Shown here: in pieces, positions 1 to 5,506 of the stretch
Layout: each line of letters starts with the position of its first letter
Position numbering within the stretch: position 1 is the stretch's first letter
NCBI GenBank assembly: GCA_051001995.1
Contig: JBPCMT010000199.1
Location: forward strand, 1 to 6,446
Source of the DNA: CAWEHQ01 sp051001995
Lineage (GTDB): Bacteria > Actinomycetota > Thermoleophilia > Solirubrobacterales > Thermoleophilaceae
Reading direction: 5' to 3'
DNA: 6,446 nucleotides
Program-made: the position numbers and the translations under genes
The notes under the pieces: model-generated
What the model was told of the DNA's origin: nothing
Database searches by the model: none
The model's input: the letters and a program-made list of their open reading frames with translations, nothing else

Positions 1-879
1 GGGTTCGGGTTTTGGGGCGGTCATTGGCTCGGTGGATGCGGTGGGGGGTGTGAGAAGTCCGCCCCCGACCGCCTCCGACAGCTCGCCTCCGACCTCGCCC
101 GGCGACCGTTGCCGTGCGGCGGGGTCGCGGTCCATCGCGCGGGCCAGCGCCCGCGCCGCGCCCGGTGGAGCGGCGGGCCAGGCCCGCCGCAGGTCGGGCG
201 GCGGCTCGGAGGTGACGCTGTGCGCGATCGCCACCGGTGTCGCGCCCTCGCGCGCCCGCCGCCCCGAGAGCGCCTCGTAGGCGACCGCCGCCAGAGCGTA
301 GGTGTCCGCCTCGGGACCGACGCCGCCGCCCTCGAGCTGCTCGGGCGCCATGTAGGAGGCCGTCCCCAGGACCGTGCCGGTCGCGGTGAGGTGCGTCTGC
401 TCGGCGGCCTGGGCGATACCCAGGTCCGCGAGCTTCACGAAGTCGCCGCCCCCGAGCAGCACGTTCGCGGGCTTGACGTCGCGATGGATGACGCCGGCGC
501 GGTGCGCGTGGTCGAGCGCGGCCGCGACGTCGCCGATCACCGCGAGCGCCTGGCGCGGCTCGAGCGGCCCGCGCCGCAGCGCGGCGGCCAGGGTCTCGCC
601 CTCGACGTACTCCATGACGATCACGACGCCCTCGGCGTCCGTATCCGTGTCGTAGACCGCGACGATGTTGGGGTGGTTGAGCGACGCGCCGACACGGGCC
701 TCGCGCTCGAAGCGCTGCGCCATCGCCTCGGCGCTCTCCGCGTGAAGGCGCTTGACCGCCACCTGCCGGCGCAGCCGCTCGTCCTCGGCGAGGAACACGG
801 TGGCCATGCCACCCGCGCCGAGCCGGCGCACGATCCGGTAGCGCCCGAGCAGCGTGCCGCCGCCGCTGAGCGCGCTCAT
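1..879 (-). CDS. Serine/threonine protein kinase, PknB-like (C-terminus beyond window)
   Basis: Hanks-type Ser/Thr kinase that transfers phosphate from ATP to proteins. The reading frame runs from ATG at 879 to the left edge with no stop, giving 293 codons. Visible motifs are the glycine-rich loop GAGGMATV (residues 21-28), the ATP-anchoring Lys43 in VAVK, the helix-C Glu60, the catalytic loop HRDVKPAN (132-139, with Asp134 and Asn139), the metal-binding Asp152 in DLG (in place of DFG, common in this family), and the APE motif (178-180). All residues needed for catalysis are present. The kinase domain ends near residue 270 and a Pro/Thr-rich linker begins. Whether a membrane helix and PASTA or other sensor domain follows cannot be seen. 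ATG 879 is the first start codon in frame after the thiolase stop. It has no clear Shine-Dalgarno sequence, but its ATG overlaps the stop of a possible leader ORF. The family call is secure; the substrate is unknown. Confidence 0.95.
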   Translation of the reverse strand, partial: MSALSGGGTLLGRYRIVRRLGAGGMATVFLAEDERLRRQVAVKRLHAESAEAMAQRFEREARVGASLNHPNIVAVYDTDTDAEGVVIVMEYVEGETLAAALRRGPLEPRQALAVIGDVAAALDHAHRAGVIHRDVKPANVLLGGGDFVKLADLGIAQAAEQTHLTATGTVLGTASYMAPEQLEGGGVGPEADTYALAAVAYEALSGRRAREGATPVAIAHSVTSEPPPDLRRAWPAAPPGAARALARAMDRDPAARQRSPGEVGGELSEAVGGGLLTPPTASTEPMTAPKPEP

Positions 880-923
880 GCGCTCGCGCCCGGGCTCACT
901 CGGCCGTCGGCGGATTCCGGCAT
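876..923 (-). CDS. Possible 15-codon leader ORF coupled to the kinase
   Basis: A short frame encodes MPESADGRVSPGASA and ends in TGA. That stop overlaps the kinase ATG in the sequence ATGA, the usual geometry of translational coupling. Its own ATG lies 7 nt after a TACTTT box, so the transcript could begin at or next to this ATG and be leaderless. The kinase start has no Shine-Dalgarno sequence, and no other start codon lies in its frame between 879 and the thiolase stop, so coupling would explain how it is initiated. The peptide has no recognisable function, and its residues show no attenuator-like run of one amino acid. It may simply be chance in GC-rich DNA. Confidence 0.35.
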   Translation of the reverse strand: MPESADGRVSPGASA

Positions 924-930
924 CGCGGCG

Positions 931-936
931 AAAGTA
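931..936 (-). promoter_or_regulatory. -10-like box (TACTTT) for kinase leader/kinase
   Basis: On the minus strand TACTTT fits the actinobacterial -10 pattern TANNNT. It ends 7 nt before the ATG at 923, the spacing expected when transcription starts at the start codon. No convincing -35 element lies at 16-18 nt upstream. It would drive the leader ORF and kinase separately from the thiolase. Confidence 0.4.
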
Positions 937-945
937 TCGCGCGAG

Positions 946-964
946 TGCGGCGAAAGCCGCCGCA
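946..964 (-). terminator. Hairpin after thiolase, possible terminator
   Basis: A perfect 7-bp stem (TGCGGCG/CGCCGCA) with a 5-nt loop begins 14 nt past the thiolase stop. There is no T-run after it, so it is at best a weak, U-less terminator of the kind often seen in GC-rich genomes. It also lies close to where the -35 region of the kinase promoter would be. Confidence 0.35.
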
Positions 965-978
965 GTCGGCTTCTACGT

Positions 979-2157
979 CTAGACCCGCTGGATCAGCGTG
1001 CCGGTGCCGAGACCGCCGCCGCAGCACATCGTCACGAGCCCGACCTCCTTGTCGGTGCGCTCGAGCTCGTGCAGGAGCGTCGTGATCAAACGCGCGCCGG
1101 TCGACCCCAGTGGGTGGCCCAGGGCGATCGCGCCGCCGTTGACATTCACCCGGTCCATGTCCGGCTCGAGCTCGCGCCGCCACGCCGCCACGACGGAGGC
1201 GAACGCCTCGTTGATCTCGATGAGGTCGATATCCGACATCTGCATGCCGGTCCGCTCGAGCAGCTTCCGGGTCGCCGGGATAGGGCCGGTGAGCATGATC
1301 ACCGGGTCCACGCCGACGGTCGTCTGGTCGAGGATCCGCGCCCGCGGCTCGAGTCCCAGGGACTCCGCCTTCTGGCGCTCCATCAGCAGGATGGCGGCCG
1401 CGCCGTCGGAGATCTGCGACGAGTTCCCGGCCGTGACCTTCCCGTCCTCCTTGAACGCGGGCTTGAGGCCCGAGAGCGCCTCGAGGCTCGTGTCCGCCCG
1501 GATGCCCTGGTCCACCTGGTGAGTGTCGCCGTTGACCGAGAAGGGGACGATCTCGCGCTCGAAACGGCCCTCCTCGGTGGCCCGGGAGGCGTTCTGGTGC
1601 GAGCGAAGCCCGATCTCGTCGAGCTCGGACCTCGGGATCTCCCACTTGTCCGCGATCATCTCCGCGGAGATGCCCTGGGGGACGAGGTTGTACCTGGACA
1701 TCAGCTCCTCGGGCCACGGCGAGCCGACCTGGTCGACGAAGTTGAAGCCCACGCCCATCGGGATGTGGCCCATGTGCTCGACTCCCGAGCCGATCACGGC
1801 GTCGTGGACGCCGGCGGCGACCAGCGCGGCGCCGAAGTTCACCGCCTGCTGCGCCGAGCCGCACTGGCGGTCGACGGTCGTGGCCGGGGTCTCGACCGGG
1901 AGGCCGGCCTGGAGCCAGGCGTTGCGGCCGATGTTGAAGCCCTGCTCGCCGAGCTGCTGGACGCAGCCGGTGACGACGTCCTCGACCTCCTCGGCCGGGA
2001 TCCCGGCGCGCTCGATGACCTCCGAGTAGCACTTCGCGAGCAGCGCGTTCGGGTGGGTGTCCCTGTAGTAGCCCTTCTCAGGGTGGCCGCGCCCGATGGG
2101 CGTCCTGACAGCCTCCACGATCACGACCTCGCGGCCGGTTCCGTTCTGCGTCGCCAT
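979..2157 (-). CDS. Thiolase (acetyl-CoA C-acyltransferase)
   Basis: Thiolase of 392 residues, the usual family length. It catalyses reversible thiolytic cleavage of 3-ketoacyl-CoA to acetyl-CoA and a shortened acyl-CoA, or acetoacetyl-CoA condensation. The whole catalytic set is present: the nucleophile Cys99 in DRQCGSA, the NEAF motif at 316-319, His348 in GGAIALGHPLGSTGAR, and the second Cys378 in CCGGGLGTG. The N-terminal strand VVIVEAVRTPIGRG is typical. ATG 2157 is chosen because GGAGG lies 8 nt upstream; a start at 2235 would add 26 low-complexity residues without an RBS. The soluble protein probably works in fatty-acid or related acyl-CoA degradation, since the family call does not separate beta-oxidation thiolases from biosynthetic ones. 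No other beta-oxidation gene is in the window. A palindrome upstream suggests repression by a dimeric regulator. Confidence 0.95.
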   Translation of the reverse strand: MATQNGTGREVVIVEAVRTPIGRGHPEKGYYRDTHPNALLAKCYSEVIERAGIPAEEVEDVVTGCVQQLGEQGFNIGRNAWLQAGLPVETPATTVDRQCGSAQQAVNFGAALVAAGVHDAVIGSGVEHMGHIPMGVGFNFVDQVGSPWPEELMSRYNLVPQGISAEMIADKWEIPRSELDEIGLRSHQNASRATEEGRFEREIVPFSVNGDTHQVDQGIRADTSLEALSGLKPAFKEDGKVTAGNSSQISDGAAAILLMERQKAESLGLEPRARILDQTTVGVDPVIMLTGPIPATRKLLERTGMQMSDIDLIEINEAFASVVAAWRRELEPDMDRVNVNGGAIALGHPLGSTGARLITTLLHELERTDKEVGLVTMCCGGGLGTGTLIQRV

Positions 2158-2165
2158 GCTTTCCG

Positions 2166-2170
2166 CCTCC
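2166..2170 (-). promoter_or_regulatory. Ribosome binding site of thiolase
   Basis: GGAGG on the minus strand lies 8 nt before ATG 2157. It fixes the thiolase start there rather than at the longer candidate at 2235. Confidence 0.8.
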
Positions 2171-2253
2171 AGGGTCGTCGCGGTCTCGGTCGGCCCGGCG
2201 CCCGCTGCGGCGCCCAGGCGGCGCGCGACCCGCAAATGCGCGCGCCGAGGCTG

Positions 2254-2280
2254 ACTCTAGCGGGTTGACTGGCGAGTCAA
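2254..2280 (-). promoter_or_regulatory. Putative thiolase promoter
   Basis: On the minus strand TTGACT (2280-2275) resembles a -35 box and TAGAGT (2259-2254) a -10 box of the TANNNT type. They are separated by 15 nt, slightly shorter than ideal. Transcription would begin near 2247 and leave a leader of about 90 nt before ATG 2157. The -35 box and most of the spacer fall inside the inverted repeat at 2263-2282. Confidence 0.45.
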
Positions 2281-2282
2281 CC
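2263..2282. promoter_or_regulatory. Operator-like perfect inverted repeat
   Basis: GGTTGACTGGCGAGTCAACC has perfect 8-bp arms around a 4-bp centre. The size and symmetry are typical of a site bound by a dimeric helix-turn-helix repressor such as TetR-family regulators of acyl-CoA metabolism. It covers the putative -35 and spacer of the thiolase promoter, so binding should block RNA polymerase. An extra half site TGACT lies at 2252-2256. As RNA it could fold, but neither strand has a T-run after it, and it sits upstream of the thiolase rather than just after a gene. No regulator gene is visible in the window. Confidence 0.6.
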
Positions 2283-2323
2283 AGCCCCAGGGCGAACCCC
2301 AAAGCGGCGTCCGGGCGGGGCCG

Positions 2324-2349
2324 CCGGCCGGCGATTCGGTGCCGGCCGG
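2324..2349 (-). terminator. Strong hairpin after the small gene
   Basis: A perfect 9-bp all-G/C stem (CCGGCCGGC/GCCGGCCGG) with an 8-nt loop lies 13 nt after the stop codon of the small gene at 2363-2617. No T-run follows. It probably ends or pauses transcription from that gene before the thiolase promoter region. Confidence 0.5.
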
Positions 2350-2362
2350 AATCCTCGGCGGA

Positions 2363-2617
2363 CTACTTGGGCTTCGCGCCCGCGCGCGCGTGAAGGCCGG
2401 CGGTGAGGTCCCACACCACGTCGGCCTCGCTGATCCCCTGCGCCGCGGCCAGCTCGGCGACCCGGTCCCACGGAAGCACGGCGTCTGGCAGGTCGTCCCA
2501 GCGCGCGAACTCGAGCGCCTCGAGCGCCCCACCCAGCGAGGGCCCCACCTCGCCCTGGGCCTGAATCAGAGCGCGAACCGCGTCACGCTGCGAGTCGCTC
2601 AGCTTCATTGACCACAT
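2363..2617 (-). CDS. Small hypothetical protein (84 aa)
   Basis: I do not recognise this protein. It is 84 residues, soluble and rather acidic in the middle, with no signal peptide, membrane segment or cysteine. The N-terminal part (LSDSQRDAVRALIQAQGEV) and the stretch around residues 50-75 (WDRVAELAAAQGISEADVVW) look helical. The tail is short and basic (AGAKPK). Codons are strongly G/C at the third position, as in the neighbouring real genes, and the frame ends just before a strong hairpin. ATG 2617 has GAGG 8 nt upstream. An in-frame ATG at 2608 (GGGGGA 8 nt upstream) would give 81 residues, and a TTG at 2656 would give 97 but has weaker support. It is divergent from the SGNH hydrolase gene across 91 bp. 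Existence is likely; function unknown. Confidence 0.7.
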   Translation of the reverse strand: MWSMKLSDSQRDAVRALIQAQGEVGPSLGGALEALEFARWDDLPDAVLPWDRVAELAAAQGISEADVVWDLTAGLHARAGAKPK

Positions 2618-2645
2618 CCCCCGGACCTCGCTTGGTCGATACGGC

Positions 2646-2656
2646 TTGCGACGCAA
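2646..2656. promoter_or_regulatory. Short palindrome between divergent genes
   Basis: TTGCGACGCAA is a perfect 5-bp inverted repeat around one base. It sits in the 91-bp gap between the small gene and the SGNH hydrolase gene, touching a TANNNT-like TACGTT box (minus strand, 2660-2655). It may be an operator near the small gene's transcription start, but its short length makes chance quite possible. Confidence 0.25.
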
Positions 2657-2696
2657 CGTAGAGCGGCCTCCGGACGGATGGGCGGCGCGGCGCCGC

Positions 2697-2702
2697 TAGC
2701 CT
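2697..2702 (+). promoter_or_regulatory. -10-like box (TAGCCT) for the SGNH hydrolase
   Basis: TAGCCT fits TANNNT and ends 6 nt before the GTG at 2709. There is no Shine-Dalgarno sequence before this GTG. Together these fit a leaderless mRNA that begins at the start codon. A -35 element is not obvious. Confidence 0.45.
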
Positions 2703-2708
2703 CGCCAC

Positions 2709-3422
2709 GTGCTCCGTCTCCCCCCGCTGGTCGCGATGCTCGTGCTCGCGGTCCTGGCCGCGAGCGGATGCGGCGGCGACGGTCCGGTCGAGCCGGGGCC
2801 CGCGGAGCCGGAGGGCACGGGTGAGCCCGCGCTCGTGGCGGCCCTCGGCGACTCGATCACGGCCGGCTCCCCGCTGTGGGACCCGAGCGCGGCGGTACGC
2901 GATCAGCTCCCCGCGCTTGACCGCCGCAGCCAGTACGAGTTCTGGGCCGCGGGCTCGCTCGACCCCGGCACGCGGTTTCGCAACTGCGGCGTCTTCGGCG
3001 AGCGGACCGACGAGATCGCGGCGCGGCTGGAGGAGTGCGCCGCGGGCGCCGACCGCCTCGTGGTCCAGGGCGGCATCAACGACATCGCGCAGGGACGGGC
3101 GATCGAGCAGGCGGCCGCCGACCTCGAGGAGATGGTGGCGAGCGGTCAGGAGCTCGGGCTCGACCCGATCCTGGTCGAGGTGCTGCCGTGGAACAACGGC
3201 TACCCCGGCGCGGCGCCGCTGATCCGGCGGCTCAACGGCGAGATCGCCGCGATCGGCGAGCGGCACGACGTGCCGGTGCTGCCGTTCTACGGGGCGCTCG
3301 AGGATCCGGCCGCTAGCGGGCGCATGAGGCGCGCTCTGACGATCGACGGCGACCACCCGTCGGTCGCCGGTTATCGCCGGCTGGGTGCGCTCGTCGCGGA
3401 CACGCTCGACGGTTCCGGCTGA
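2709..3422 (+). CDS. SGNH/GDSL-family hydrolase, probable lipoprotein
   Basis: A 237-residue esterase or lipase-like hydrolase expected on the outer face of the cell membrane. Residues 2-20 form a short hydrophobic signal peptide ending in AASGC. Cys21 is the likely lipidated residue, although Ala at -3 is less common than Leu. A Pro/Glu/Gly-rich linker (22-41) follows. Block I is GDSIT with nucleophile Ser49; Gly94/Gly97 fit block II; GGIND (121-125) supplies the oxyanion-hole Asn124; DGDH (213-216) gives catalytic Asp213 and His216. All four SGNH blocks are therefore present. Cys93 and Cys110 could form a disulfide, fitting an exported protein. The GTG start is chosen because it gives the complete signal peptide and lies 6 nt after a -10-like box. 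The substrate cannot be told: carbohydrate acetyl esters, lipids and thioesters are all possible. Confidence 0.88.
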   Translation: MLRLPPLVAMLVLAVLAASGCGGDGPVEPGPAEPEGTGEPALVAALGDSITAGSPLWDPSAAVRDQLPALDRRSQYEFWAAGSLDPGTRFRNCGVFGERTDEIAARLEECAAGADRLVVQGGINDIAQGRAIEQAAADLEEMVASGQELGLDPILVEVLPWNNGYPGAAPLIRRLNGEIAAIGERHDVPVLPFYGALEDPAASGRMRRALTIDGDHPSVAGYRRLGALVADTLDGSG

Positions 3423-3449
3423 GCCGGCCCCGAGCGCCGAGCCGCTCAG
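3419..3449. terminator. Possible bidirectional terminator between convergent genes
   Basis: CTGAGC (3419-3424) pairs with GCTCAG (3444-3449), and an inner CGGC/GCCG pair (3425-3428 with 3436-3439) extends the stem with a 4-nt bulge. The stop codons of the SGNH hydrolase (TGA, 3420-3422) and of the dehydratase (3448-3446) both lie in the outer arms. The gene gap is only 23 bp. There is no T-run on either side, so termination is an inference from position. Confidence 0.4.
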
Positions 3450-3724
3450 GCCAGCTCGTCGATGCGCTCGGCGAGCGCGAAGTCGCTCTCGGTGAGGCCG
3501 CCCCGAGAGTGGGTCGACAGCGACACCGTGACCCGGTTCCAGGAGATCACGAGATCCGGGTGGTGGTTCATCTCCTCGGCAACGGGAGCGATCCGGTTGA
3601 CGAGCTCCACCGAGCCGGCGAAGTCGGCGGTCTCGACCACGCGCACGATCGCGTCACCGCTCCGTTCCCAGCCCCGCCGGTCCCGCAGGCGCGACCCGAT
3701 CTCCTCGTCGCTCAGAACTGACAT
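3446..3724 (-). CDS. Pterin-4a-carbinolamine dehydratase
   Basis: A 92-residue cytoplasmic enzyme that dehydrates 4a-hydroxytetrahydropterin and so helps recycle the tetrahydropterin cofactor of aromatic amino acid hydroxylases. The family signature is met exactly: Glu50, His54-His55-Pro56, Trp62, then His72 nine residues later and Asp81 after a further eight. The length is usual for the bacterial single-domain form. The start MSVLSDEEI matches the normal beginning of the family, and GGGGG lies about 4 nt upstream of the ATG. A longer open frame continues upstream through the antisense of the next gene, but that part has no coding character. No phenylalanine hydroxylase is seen nearby, so the partner may lie elsewhere. 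The start is only 9 bp from the start of the divergent BtuF-like gene, so its promoter must lie inside that gene. Confidence 0.93.
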   Translation of the reverse strand: MSVLSDEEIGSRLRDRRGWERSGDAIVRVVETADFAGSVELVNRIAPVAEEMNHHPDLVISWNRVTVSLSTHSRGGLTESDFALAERIDELA

Positions 3725-3733
3725 CGTTCCCCC

Positions 3734-4648
3734 GTGCGGATCGCGAGCCTCGTGCCCTCGGCCACCGAGCTGCTGTTCGCGCTCGACCTCGGCGACAGCG
3801 TAGTCGGCGTCACCCACGAATGCGACTTTCCCGCCGCCGCGCGCGGCCTGCCCCACCTCACCCGTACCGTGATCCCCGACGGGCTCGACGCCGCCGGGAT
3901 CGACCGCGCCGTCCGCGAGCGGACCGGGCGCGGCGAGGCGCTCTACGAGCTGGACGCCAACCGCCTCGCGGAGCTCGACCCGGACCTGATCGTGACCCAG
4001 GCGGTCTGCGAGGTGTGCGCGGTCTCCTTCGACGACGTAACCGCTGTCGCGGCACGGCTGCCCTCGCGGCCGCGGGTGGTCTCGCTCGACCCCTCGACGC
4101 TCTCCGACGTGCTCGCCGACGTCGAGCGCCTGGGCGTGGAGACCGGCGCCCGCCGAGCAGCCGAGAGGCTGCTGGCCGACGCGCACGCGCGCCTGGAGCG
4201 GGTTCGCGTCGCGGTCGCGGGCGCCGAGCGTCCGCGCACGGTGGCGCTCGAGTGGCTCGACCCTCCCTTCGTAGGAGGGCACTGGGTGCCGGAGATGATC
4301 GCCCTCGCGGGCGGCCGCGACGCGCTGGGAGGGCCGGGCGAGAAGTCGCGGTCGCTCGGCTGGGACGAGATCGCGGCGAGCCGGCCGGAGACGGTGATCT
4401 GCATGCCGTGCGGATACGACGCGCAGCGCTCGGCGCGCGAGGCGGGCGATCATCGCGAGCGGCTCGCCGGCCTCGAAGCGGGCTTCGTCGCGGCGGTCGA
4501 CGCCGCCGCCTACTTCTCCCGGCCCGGGCCGCGCCTGGTGGACGGCGTCGAGCTGCTGGCGCACGCGCTGCATCCCGATCGCGTGGCGCCTCCGCCTCCG
4601 GGGCGTACCGTCACGCTGGACGCCGGGACCGCCGAAGCAGTGAGATAG
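3734..4648 (+). CDS. BtuF-like cobalamin-binding protein, no signal peptide
   Basis: A 304-residue periplasmic-binding-protein-fold protein of the BtuF/FepB group (COG0614), the subgroup usually named cobalamin-binding protein. It starts directly with the first strand, MRIASLVPSATELLFALDLG, so it has no signal peptide or lipobox and is probably cytoplasmic. Other subgroup hallmarks are THECDFP (27-33), a Cys pair in TQAVCEVCAVS (88-98; Cys92 and Cys95), the hinge-side EWLDPPFVGGHWVPEM (173-188), and CMPCGYD (223-229). The cysteines and histidines could bind cobalamin or a metal, but this is not shown by sequence. No ABC permease or ATPase is adjacent. The GTG at 3734 has no Shine-Dalgarno sequence; a weak -10-like CATCGT ends 6 nt before it and overlaps the dehydratase start. 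The family is secure, the true ligand less so. Confidence 0.87.
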   Translation: MRIASLVPSATELLFALDLGDSVVGVTHECDFPAAARGLPHLTRTVIPDGLDAAGIDRAVRERTGRGEALYELDANRLAELDPDLIVTQAVCEVCAVSFDDVTAVAARLPSRPRVVSLDPSTLSDVLADVERLGVETGARRAAERLLADAHARLERVRVAVAGAERPRTVALEWLDPPFVGGHWVPEMIALAGGRDALGGPGEKSRSLGWDEIAASRPETVICMPCGYDAQRSAREAGDHRERLAGLEAGFVAAVDAAAYFSRPGPRLVDGVELLAHALHPDRVAPPPPGRTVTLDAGTAEAVR

Positions 4649-4649
4649 G

Positions 4650-4693
4650 CGCGGCTGATTCCGCGACCTCGTCCCGCCGGCCCGCCGGCCGGG
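4650..4693. terminator. Hairpin-forming gap between convergent genes
   Basis: Two bases after the BtuF-like stop, CGCGG-CTGATT-CCGCG (4650-4665) forms a 5-bp hairpin with a 6-nt loop. Next to the rhomboid stop lies a G/C-only stretch with two tandem copies of CCCGCCGG (4673-4688), able to form small stems. Neither side has a T-run. The position between two convergent stops suggests termination in both directions. Confidence 0.35.
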
Positions 4694-4695
4694 CT

Positions 4696-5499
4696 CTAGG
4701 CGACGACCGCGATCGACGCCGCGGCCGCGACCAGACCGACCCCGGCCGCGAGCGCGTTCGCCGCGCCCGCCGGCATCCGCGCGCGGGCGCCCAGCTCGAA
4801 CAGCACGTACGCGGCCAGCCCACCGCCGATCAGACCGCCGACGTGGCCCCCGATCGAGATTCCCGGCACGAGGAAGGTAATGCCGAGGTTCAGCAGGATG
4901 AGCATCCCGATACCGCTCTCCATGGGGTTGATCCCGCGCGAGCGCATCACCACGACCGCGGCGCCCATCAGCCCGAACACGGCGCCCGAGGCGCCGAGCG
5001 TCAAGGCATCCGGGCTCAGCAGCAGGGCCCCGAACGAGCCGCTCAGCAGCGCGGCGAAGTAGACCAGCGCGAATCGGACCTTCCCGATCGCGGGCTCGAG
5101 CATGCTGCCGAGCACGTAGAGGATGAACATGTTGAGGAAGAGGTGGAACAGGCCCGCGTGGAGGAAGCCGCTCGTCAACAGGCGCCACCACTCGCCGTCG
5201 GCCACGAAGCTCCCGCTCAGCGCGCCGTCGACCGTCAGCGGTCCGCCGCCGCGGAACAGGGTGCCACCGCTAGCGACCACGCCCAGGAACGCGATCACGT
5301 TGGCGGCGATCAGCGCATAGGTGAGCCTCGGCTCCGATTCGAGCGAGCGCATCGTCCGCACCTGCGTGCGCTGGCGCGAGCACTCGGGGCAGCGCATGCC
5401 GACCTGCGTCGCGGTCATGCACTCCGGGCAGATCGGCCGCCCGCACGAGGAGCAGGAAACGCCGGTCTCGCGGTCGGAGTGGCGGTAGCAGACCTCCAT
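4696..5499 (-). CDS. Rhomboid intramembrane serine protease with N-terminal zinc ribbon
   Basis: A 267-residue membrane protease that cuts transmembrane helices of other proteins. Residues 4-40 form a cytoplasmic double zinc-binding module with Cys4, His7, Cys16, Cys19, Cys24, Cys27, Cys37 and Cys40, resembling a B-box-like ribbon seen in actinobacterial rhomboids. The rhomboid core follows: helix 1 about 59-76, WWR (104-106) in the first loop, His114, His119 and Asn123 in helix 2 (oxyanion side), nucleophile Ser171 in GASG in helix 4, and partner His219 in GGHVGG in helix 6. A seventh hydrophobic segment (246-266) at the C-terminus makes this the 6+1 type. All catalytic residues are present. 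The ATG has no Shine-Dalgarno sequence, but a TATCGT box ends 7 nt before it. The gene lies 57 bp after the anti-sigma gene, with a hairpin between. The substrate is unknown. Confidence 0.94.
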   Translation of the reverse strand: MEVCYRHSDRETGVSCSSCGRPICPECMTATQVGMRCPECSRQRTQVRTMRSLESEPRLTYALIAANVIAFLGVVASGGTLFRGGGPLTVDGALSGSFVADGEWWRLLTSGFLHAGLFHLFLNMFILYVLGSMLEPAIGKVRFALVYFAALLSGSFGALLLSPDALTLGASGAVFGLMGAAVVVMRSRGINPMESGIGMLILLNLGITFLVPGISIGGHVGGLIGGGLAAYVLFELGARARMPAGAANALAAGVGLVAAAASIAVVA

Positions 5500-5506
5500 C
5501 CGAAAG

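Noticed and set aside
896..2032. A 378-codon minus-strand frame overlapping the thiolase
   Set aside because: It is a shifted frame of the thiolase, Arg/Gly/Pro-rich, without motifs.
979..2235. Longer thiolase start adding 26 residues
   Set aside because: The extension is low-complexity, has no RBS, and the internal ATG has GGAGG at 8 nt and the family-typical N-terminus.
109..2268. A 719-codon plus-strand open frame across the kinase and thiolase region
   Set aside because: It is antisense to two well-supported genes with intact catalytic motifs. Its translation is Arg/Ala/Asp-rich with no domain, a known effect of strong third-position G/C.
2618..2656. TTG start giving a 97-residue version of the small protein
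   Set aside because: A rare start codon with no good RBS; two ATGs downstream have better sites.
2583..3356. A 257-codon minus-strand frame opposite the SGNH hydrolase
   Set aside because: The plus strand carries all SGNH blocks and a signal peptide; the antisense translation shows no domain.
4673..4688. Tandem CCCGCCGG repeat as a repeat element
   Set aside because: Only two copies of a G/C-only 8-mer in GC-rich DNA; not evidence of a repeat family.
3446..5191. A 581-codon minus-strand frame that would fuse a long N-terminal region to the dehydratase
   Set aside because: Only the last 92 residues look like a protein family. The rest is antisense of the BtuF-like gene and an off-frame reading of the rhomboid gene, and the dehydratase has its own normal start.
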